In this document: positions 58,599 through 64,000 of the stretch, in pieces | Position numbering within the stretch: position 1 is the stretch's first letter | Layout of the letters: each line of letters starts with the position of its first letter | Origin: JBOHRE01 sp050732635 | GTDB lineage: Bacteria > Gemmatimonadota > Gemmatimonadetes > Longimicrobiales > RSA9 | Length of the DNA stretch: 64,000 nucleotides | Direction: 5' to 3' | Assembly (NCBI GenBank): GCA_050732635.1 | Contig: JBOHRE010000003.1 | Coordinates: forward strand, 11,246 to 75,245 | Position numbers and translations under genes: made by a program | Notes under the pieces: generated by a model | The model's database searches: none | Seen by the model: the letters and a program-made list of their open reading frames with translations, nothing else | Told to the model about the DNA's origin: nothing

Positions 58599-60458
58599 AT
58601 GAGAGCAACGAGGATCACGGCGCGGGCTCGGCGACGCGGTGTGCGGCCCGGGATTGCGGTCGCACTGCTCGCAGCGCTGGTCGCGTGCGACATCGAAACC
58701 GATCCGCTCGGCCAGCTCACGAGCGAGAGCTTCTTCCAGAACGCGGACCATGCCGTTCAGGCGACGAACGCGACGTACAGCATGCTGCGCGAGTGGCAGG
58801 TCCACGTATTCTCCTGGATCGGCCTCACGGACATCGCGTCCGACGACGCGACCAAGGGCAGCGTGCCGGCCGACGCCAGCTTCCTGCTCGAACTGGACAA
58901 CCTCAACTTCGACCCGGGGAATCTGGCATTCGTCGATCCCTGGACGGGGTACTATCGGGGCATCCACCGGGCGAACGTGGCGCTGGCGAACATCCCGCCG
59001 ATCGAGATGGACAACGCGCTGAAGGCGCGTCTGCTCGGCGAGAACAAGTTTCTGCGCGCCTACTTCTATTTCTTCCTGGTGCGTGCGTATGGCGGCGTTC
59101 CGCTGCTGACGGAGCCGCTGATCCCCGGCCAGTTCGAGCAGTCACGCGCGACCGCCGACGAGGTGTATGCGCTGATCGAGCAGGACCTGCTCGACGCGAT
59201 CGATGTGCTGCCCGAGAAGTCGGGGTACGGCGCGGACGATCTCGGCCGCGCGACCGCGGGCGCGGCCCGCGCAATGCTCGCAGAGGCCTACCTGTACCAG
59301 GGCGAGTTCGACAGCGCGCTGCAGCAGGCACAGGCGGTGATCAACTCGGGCGAGTATAGCCTGTTCCCGGATTACGAGACGCTGTTCTCGCCGGCCGGTG
59401 AGAACTCCTCGGAGTCCGTCTTCGAGGTGCAGGCCGTGGCGCTGGAGACCGGCGGTGCCGGCAGTCAGTACGCGCAGGTGCAGGGTGTGCGGGGCACGCC
59501 GAACATCGGCTGGGGCTTCAACACGCCGTCGCCCGAGCTGGAGGACTCCTACGAGGCCGGCGACCCGCGCCTGCACGCGACGATCATGTACCCGTGGGAG
59601 CTGCTGCCGGACGGCAGCGGGCGGGTCGTGTTCGCCAACCCGAGCATGCCGAACAACCGCTACAACCAGAAGGTCTTCCTGTCGCCGGAAACCCCGCGCG
59701 GTTCGGGCAACGGTGGTGTCAACATTCGACGGATCCGGTATGCGCACGTACTGCTGACAGCCGCCGAGGCTGCAGCCCGGACGGGGCAGGCCGGACTGGC
59801 GCAGATGTGGCTGAACGAGGTGCGGGACCGTGCTCGTGGTGACCGCGACATCACGCTCGGCGTCCAGGCGGAGCAGCTCGCGAGCTCGATCGCCGGTGAC
59901 GTGCTCGGCCTCGGCGCGGGCACGAGCCGCGTCTTCGTGCGCTTCGTCGCCGATGACGACCCGGCCTTTGCGGCGGGATTGCGCAGCTTCCAGTACGAGT
60001 GCGTCGGCTCCTGCCCTTCGGGTGACGTACCACCGGTGCGCGTCATCAATGTCGACATCATCGAGGCTGTCGATGGCGTGCCCGTGACGACACTGGCAGA
60101 ATATTACGCGGAGCTGGACCGCCAGGCGCCCGGCGAGCAGGTGACGCTCGATGTGCTGCGCGTTATGCAAGCGAACGGTGCCACGGACACGCAGTCCATG
60201 TCGGTCACGGTCACGGCACAGGCCCTGCTGCCGCCGGTCACGGCGGGCGGGCAGCAGCTGCTCGAGGCGGTCTGGGAGGAGCGACGCCACGAGCTGGCCA
60301 TGGAGCAGCACCGCTGGTTCGACCTGGTTCGCCAGGGGCGCGCCCAGGAGCTCATGGCCATCGCGGGCAAGAACTTCCAGGCTGGCAAGCACGAGCTGTA
60401 TCCGATCCCCGCCGCCGAGGTCGCGGTCGCGGGGTTGCAGCAGAATCCCGGGTACTGA
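58599..60458 (+). CDS. SusD/RagB-type surface glycan-binding lipoprotein with a PDZ-like insert
   Basis: This protein has 619 residues, longer than the usual ~500-550. The lipobox is LVAC (Cys near 30). SusD TPR features: ENKFLRAYFYFFLVRAYGGV, LPEKSGYGADDLGRATAGAA, LLTAAEAAARTGQAGLAQMW, WLNEVRDRAR. The C-terminal hallmark is LLEAVWEERRHELAMEQHRW followed by FDLVRQGRA. Between NEVRDRAR (~420) and LLEAVWEERR (~554) sits ~130 residues not normal for SusD. It includes VRVINVDIIEAVDGVPVTTL and GEQVTLDVLRV, resembling a PDZ domain. It caps the adjacent SusC. Ribosome site AGGTGG precedes ATG 58599. Confidence 0.92.
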   Translation: MRATRITARARRRGVRPGIAVALLAALVACDIETDPLGQLTSESFFQNADHAVQATNATYSMLREWQVHVFSWIGLTDIASDDATKGSVPADASFLLELDNLNFDPGNLAFVDPWTGYYRGIHRANVALANIPPIEMDNALKARLLGENKFLRAYFYFFLVRAYGGVPLLTEPLIPGQFEQSRATADEVYALIEQDLLDAIDVLPEKSGYGADDLGRATAGAARAMLAEAYLYQGEFDSALQQAQAVINSGEYSLFPDYETLFSPAGENSSESVFEVQAVALETGGAGSQYAQVQGVRGTPNIGWGFNTPSPELEDSYEAGDPRLHATIMYPWELLPDGSGRVVFANPSMPNNRYNQKVFLSPETPRGSGNGGVNIRRIRYAHVLLTAAEAAARTGQAGLAQMWLNEVRDRARGDRDITLGVQAEQLASSIAGDVLGLGAGTSRVFVRFVADDDPAFAAGLRSFQYECVGSCPSGDVPPVRVINVDIIEAVDGVPVTTLAEYYAELDRQAPGEQVTLDVLRVMQANGATDTQSMSVTVTAQALLPPVTAGGQQLLEAVWEERRHELAMEQHRWFDLVRQGRAQELMAIAGKNFQAGKHELYPIPAAEVAVAGLQQNPGY

Positions 60459-60514
60459 CGCCGGTATACGCGTCGATCGGCGGGCGACAGCCCTCGAGAA
60501 AGGAAGGTCCGGCC

Positions 60515-61012
60515 ATGCGCGAGGCGAAGCCCGCGCTGCTGCTCGGGATGGCACTGCTCACCGCCGCCGGGGCGGGCTGCGGTCGCACGGCGACTGCGCC
60601 GCCGCCCGAGCCGGCGCCGAAGGCGGAGGGTGCGGCGGGCCGCTCGGTCGCGGCAGAAGGCACCGGCTCGGTCGGCGTCGTCGATGGCGACGACCTGCAC
60701 GGGATCCCGGCAACCCAGCTCGAGCAGCTGCTCGCGGGCCGGGTGGCCGGTGTGCAGGTCATCCGGCTGCCCGGCGGCGGCATCTCCGTGCGCATCCGCG
60801 GCCCCGGCTCCATCGGTGGTGATACCGAGCCGCTCTACGTGGTCGACGGCATGCCGGTTCGCGTGACGCCCGGCCGCGGCCTGGACTGGCTCAATCCCTC
60901 TGACATTCAACGGATCGAGATCCTGAAAGATGCCGTCACGACATCGATGTACGGCGTACAGGGTGCCAACGGCGTGGTTCTCATCACCACGCGGCGCCGG
61001 GACTCGAGCTGA
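60515..61012 (+). CDS. Stand-alone TonB-receptor plug-domain lipoprotein
   Basis: This protein has 165 residues. The signal peptide ends in AAGAGC (lipid-anchored Cys ~22), followed by a Pro/Ala/Glu linker. Residues ~60-160 form only the plug domain of SusC-like receptors: LEQLLAGRVAGVQVIRLPGG, ISVRIRGPGSIGGD, EPLYVVDGMPV, DIQRIEILKDAVTTSMYGVQ and GANGVVLITTRR. There is no beta-barrel. AGGAA/AAGG lies upstream of the ATG. It sits in the susC-susD-GH144 operon. It may bind ligand at the surface or interact with SusC; the function is unknown. Confidence 0.85.
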   Translation: MREAKPALLLGMALLTAAGAGCGRTATAPPPEPAPKAEGAAGRSVAAEGTGSVGVVDGDDLHGIPATQLEQLLAGRVAGVQVIRLPGGGISVRIRGPGSIGGDTEPLYVVDGMPVRVTPGRGLDWLNPSDIQRIEILKDAVTTSMYGVQGANGVVLITTRRRDSS

Positions 61013-61025
61013 GCGCCGCCGGCCG

Positions 61026-62462
61026 GTGACGGCCAGGCTCGTGGTCGGCGTGCTGTGGGCCGTCACGGCGATCGCGGCTGGCGGCTGTGCGCCGAACAGC
61101 GGGCCGACGGCGGCGCCCGGACCGGGCATAGAGGAATCCGAGGCGGCGTTCCTCGACGACGTGCAGGAGCGCACGTTCCGTTTCTTCTGGGAGACCACGA
61201 ACCCGGCCAACGGCCTGGTGCCGGACCGATGGCCGACGCCGTCGTTCTCCAGCATCGCAGCGATCGGCTTCGGCCTGAGCGGCTACATCGTCGGCGTGGA
61301 GCGAGGCTGGATCACGCGTGCGGAGGCAGGCGACCGCGTCCTGATCACGCTGCGGTTCTTCCAGCTCTCGCCGCAGAGCGACCGACCGACCGAGGTCACC
61401 GGCCACCGCGGCTTCTTCTACCACTTCCTCGACATGCAGACCGGCCACCGCTTCCAGCAGGTGGAGCTGTCCACGATCGACACCGGACTGCTGATGATGG
61501 GAGTGCTCTCCGCCCTCGAGTACTTCGACGGCGGCGACACCACCGAGGTCGCGATCCGGGCGCTGGCCGATTCACTGTACCGCGCCGTCGAATGGGATTG
61601 GGCTTCGGTGCGTCCGCCCGCGATCTCGATGGGTTGGCGCCCGGAGAGCGGCTTCATCGCGCACGACTATGACGGCTACAACGAGGCCATGTTCCTCTAC
61701 ATCCTGGCGCTCGGCTCGCCGACGCACACCGTGCCGCCGGAGGCGTGGGAGGAGTTCACGAGCACCTACGACTGGGCCGAGTTCTACGGGCAGTCGCATG
61801 TCAGCTTCGCGCCGCTGTTCGGTCACCAGTACTCGCACGTCTGGATCGATTTCCGCGGCATCCAGGACGCCTACATGCGCGCGCGCGGCATCGATTACTT
61901 CGAGAACTCGCGGCGGGCGACGCTCGCCCAGCACGCCTACGCCGTCGACAACCCCGGCGCCTGGGAGGGTTACGGGCCTGAGATCTGGGGGCTGACGGCA
62001 TCCGATGGACCGGGCGGCTTCACCGCGACGATCGGTGGACGGGAGCGCCAGTTCCATGGCTACTGGGCGCGGGGCGCCGCGGCGGGCGACGTCCGCGACG
62101 ACGGCACGATCGCGCCGACCGCCGCCGGCGGCTCGGTGCCCTTCGCACCGGAGATCGCGATCCCGGCGCTACGCGCCATGCGTGACGGTACCGGCGGCAA
62201 CCTGTATCAGCAGTACGGCTTCAAGGACGCGTTCAACCTGACGCTGGACGAGCCGGGCCTGGCCCAGAAGGAGACCACGGTGCCGGGCGTCGGCTGGTTC
62301 GACATCGACTACCTCGGCATCGACCAGGGTCCGATCCTGCTCATGATCGAGAACCACCGCACGGAGCTGATCTGGGAGCTGATGCGCGACAGCCAGTACA
62401 TCGTGCAGGGGCTTTGTCGCGCGGGCTTCACCGGTGGTTGGCTGGCAGGCCGCTGCGGATGA
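61026..62462 (+). CDS. Glycoamylase-family (GH144-like) endo-beta-glucanase, lipoprotein
   Basis: This protein has 478 residues from GTG 61026. The lipobox AAGGC sets an anchored Cys ~20. The (alpha/alpha)6 glycoamylase fold is suggested by FLDDVQERTFRFFWETTNPA, NGLVPDRWPTPSFSSIAAIG, HRGFFYHFLDMQTGHRF, ELSTIDTGLLMMG, PESGFIAHDYDGYNEAMFLY, GHQYSHVWIDFRG, GLTASDGPGGF and GWFDIDYLGIDQGPIL. Proteins with this domain (PF10091) in GH144 are endo-beta-1,2-glucanases. It would cut the polymer for the GH3 enzyme and SusCD. The open frame upstream of 61026 overlaps the plug gene. The sulfatase start overlaps its stop (ATGA). Confidence 0.88.
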   Translation: MTARLVVGVLWAVTAIAAGGCAPNSGPTAAPGPGIEESEAAFLDDVQERTFRFFWETTNPANGLVPDRWPTPSFSSIAAIGFGLSGYIVGVERGWITRAEAGDRVLITLRFFQLSPQSDRPTEVTGHRGFFYHFLDMQTGHRFQQVELSTIDTGLLMMGVLSALEYFDGGDTTEVAIRALADSLYRAVEWDWASVRPPAISMGWRPESGFIAHDYDGYNEAMFLYILALGSPTHTVPPEAWEEFTSTYDWAEFYGQSHVSFAPLFGHQYSHVWIDFRGIQDAYMRARGIDYFENSRRATLAQHAYAVDNPGAWEGYGPEIWGLTASDGPGGFTATIGGRERQFHGYWARGAAAGDVRDDGTIAPTAAGGSVPFAPEIAIPALRAMRDGTGGNLYQQYGFKDAFNLTLDEPGLAQKETTVPGVGWFDIDYLGIDQGPILLMIENHRTELIWELMRDSQYIVQGLCRAGFTGGWLAGRCG

Positions 62463-63931
62463 ACGCACGCGCGCTGGTCCTGCTGACCGCCGCGTTCGCC
62501 AGCGGCTGGTTCGGGCAGCGCTGGGCCGCTGCCGCCGAGCCGGCCGTGCAGGCCGCACCGCGCAACGTCGTCTTCATTCTGAGCGACGACCACCGCTACG
62601 ACTTCATGAGCTTCATGGAGCGCGCGCCGAACTTCCTCGAGACGCCGAACCTCGACAGCCTGGCCGCCGGCGGTGCGCACCTGCGCAATGCCTTCGTCAC
62701 GACCTCGCTCTGCTCACCCAGCCGCGCGTCGATTCTGACCGGGCAGTACGCGCACCGCCACCAGATCGTGGACAACACCTCGCCGATTCCGCCCGGCACC
62801 GTGTTCTTCCCGCAGTACCTGCGCGACGCCGGCTACGCGACAGCGTTCGTCGGCAAGTGGCACATGGGCGAGGTCGACGACATGCCGCAGCCCGGCTTCG
62901 ACCACTGGGTCAGCTTCCGGGGCCAGGGCACCTACTACGATCCGGTGCTGAACGTGAACGGCGAGCGCGGCCAGGTGCAGGGTTACACCACCGACATCCT
63001 GACGGAGCACGCGCTGCAATGGCTCGAGACCCAACAGCGTGAGCGGCCCGACCAACCGTTCTTTCTCTACCTGTCACACAAGGCGGTGCACGCGGAGTTC
63101 GAGCCCGCCGAGCGCCATGTCGGCCGCTACCGGGACATCCGCATCCCCTACCCGGAGACGATGGCGGACGTCGAGTCGAATTACTGGCTGAAGCCGGACT
63201 GGGTGCGGCAGCAACGCGGCAGCTGGCATGGCGTGGACTACATGTTCCACGGCGCGATGGAGTTCGACGGCTTCTACCGCGCGTATGCGGAGACGCTGCT
63301 TGCGCTCGACGAGAGCGTCGGCCGCGTGCTGGACTACCTGCGCGACACCGGGCTCGACCGCTCGACGCTCGTCATCTACATGGGCGACAACGGATTCCTG
63401 CTCGGTGAGCACGGTCTGATCGACAAGCGGCACGCCTACGAGGAATCGATGCGCGTGCCAATGCTCGCGTTCGCGCCCGGCTTCATCGCGCCCGGCTCGG
63501 CGCCCGACGCGCTGATCCGTAACATCGACATCGCGCCGACGCTGCTCGACCTGGCCGGCGTCGAGTCGGGCCACGCACTGGACGGGCAGTCGTTCCTGCC
63601 CGTGCTGCGCGGCGAGAGCCTGGCCACCGACGACGAGCTGCTCTACGAGTACTACTGGGAGTACGCGTTCCCGCACACGCCCACCGTCTTCGCGCTGCGC
63701 GGCGACCGCTACAAGTACATCTTCTATCACGGCGTCTGGGACCTGCAGGAGTTCTACGATCTGCAGACGGACCCTCAGGAGCGCCACAACCTGATCCGGG
63801 TGCCGGAATACCAGGACGAGATCGAGGACATGCGCGAGCGCCTGTTCGACCGCCTCGAGGCGACCGGCGGCATGGCGATCCCGCTCAAGCGGCCGACGCC
63901 GTGGCAGGCGGCCGAGCGCAAGCGACCCTGA
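62459..63931 (+). CDS. Classical formylglycine-dependent sulfatase
   Basis: This protein has 490 residues. A signal peptide covers ~1-26. Catalytic motifs: NVVFILSDDHRYDF (metal Asp pair), TTSLCSPSRASILTGQYAHR, with Cys85 in the C-x-P-S-R formylglycine site, FVGKWHMGEVDD, FLYLSHKAVHAEFEP and LVIYMGDNGFLLGEHG. It should hydrolyse sulfate esters of glycans in the periplasm after conversion of Cys85 by a formylglycine-generating enzyme not in this window. It contrasts with the Thr-type paralogues at 1-7806. It follows the GH144-like gene by overlap, so the target glycan may carry sulfate. Confidence 0.93.
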   Translation: MNARALVLLTAAFASGWFGQRWAAAAEPAVQAAPRNVVFILSDDHRYDFMSFMERAPNFLETPNLDSLAAGGAHLRNAFVTTSLCSPSRASILTGQYAHRHQIVDNTSPIPPGTVFFPQYLRDAGYATAFVGKWHMGEVDDMPQPGFDHWVSFRGQGTYYDPVLNVNGERGQVQGYTTDILTEHALQWLETQQRERPDQPFFLYLSHKAVHAEFEPAERHVGRYRDIRIPYPETMADVESNYWLKPDWVRQQRGSWHGVDYMFHGAMEFDGFYRAYAETLLALDESVGRVLDYLRDTGLDRSTLVIYMGDNGFLLGEHGLIDKRHAYEESMRVPMLAFAPGFIAPGSAPDALIRNIDIAPTLLDLAGVESGHALDGQSFLPVLRGESLATDDELLYEYYWEYAFPHTPTVFALRGDRYKYIFYHGVWDLQEFYDLQTDPQERHNLIRVPEYQDEIEDMRERLFDRLEATGGMAIPLKRPTPWQAAERKRP

Positions 63932-64000
63932 CAACGGGCCGGCGGCGTGGGGCGCTCGGCGCGGCCACCGTGCTCGCCGCCGTGGCCGGCTGGCTGGCGG
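63901..64000 (+). CDS. Start of an exported protein, cut by the window edge
   Basis: GTG 63901 opens a frame running off the right end: a short polar start, then GRRRGALGAATVLAAVAGWLA, a basic segment followed by a hydrophobic stretch typical of a signal peptide (twin-arginine-like). It overlaps the sulfatase end by 31 bases. A later start outside ATG/GTG/TTG cannot be judged. Product unknown. Confidence 0.4.
   Translation, partial: MAGGRAQATLTTGRRRGALGAATVLAAVAGWLA

Overview
The window looks like a piece of a high-GC, diderm, non-proteobacterial chromosome, most likely Gemmatimonadota or a close relative. That is inferred from SusC/SusD outer-membrane pairs in a GC-rich genome, PEP-CTERM/XrtA-type envelope genes, very tight ATGA/GTGA gene coupling and stand-alone receiver domains. 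No rRNA, tRNA, IS element or CRISPR array was seen.

Region 1 (1-15026, all minus strand, transcribed right to left) is the most unusual part. A stand-alone amino-acid AMP ligase, an acyl-CoA-dehydrogenase-type oxidase, a phosphopantetheinyl carrier protein and a flavin-dependent halogenase form a cassette like those that make (halo)pyrrolyl-S-carrier from proline. It runs straight into a fused MBOAT acyltransferase-SGNH protein, then a row of four membrane-anchored alkaline-phosphatase-superfamily enzymes with Thr in place of the sulfatase formylglycine site, and a GT-C-type glycosyltransferase. Ligase, carrier, MBOAT and SGNH are the parts of the Dlt (D-alanylation) machine, and the Thr-nucleophile enzymes recall LtaS and EptA. 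I propose an envelope-acylation system that loads an oxidised, perhaps chlorinated, amino acid onto a surface polymer.

Region 2 (15129-29447) is an exopolysaccharide/envelope locus: GT4, polysaccharide deacetylase, GT2, DegT aminotransferase, FemAB-like and XrtA-type deacetylase genes, a low-molecular-weight protein-tyrosine phosphatase coupled to a TonB-dependent receptor and a lipoprotein, a PEP-CTERM protein and a sugar-nucleotide epimerase.

Region 3 (29448-42509) holds two coupled receiver-only proteins, trpD and trpCFB split by an oppositely oriented lexA, dispersed intergenic repeats, a hybrid histidine kinase with degenerate ATP-binding boxes, an HD-GYP regulator, and an FHA / PP2C / Ser-Thr kinase cassette whose kinase ends in a TonB-C domain.

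Region 4 (43077-50938) is housekeeping: truA, a TalC-type aldolase, htrA, purB, purC, pssA, purS and purQ. Region 5 (50939-52005) is a gene-free, inverted-repeat-flanked stretch with a perfect LacI-type operator and a 46-47 bp tandem repeat. Region 6 (52006-64000) is a glycan-utilisation locus: LacI regulator, GH3 glucosidase, SusC, SusD with a PDZ-like insert, a stand-alone plug lipoprotein, a GH144-like glucanase and a classical sulfatase. By gene content it resembles beta-1,2-glucan loci.
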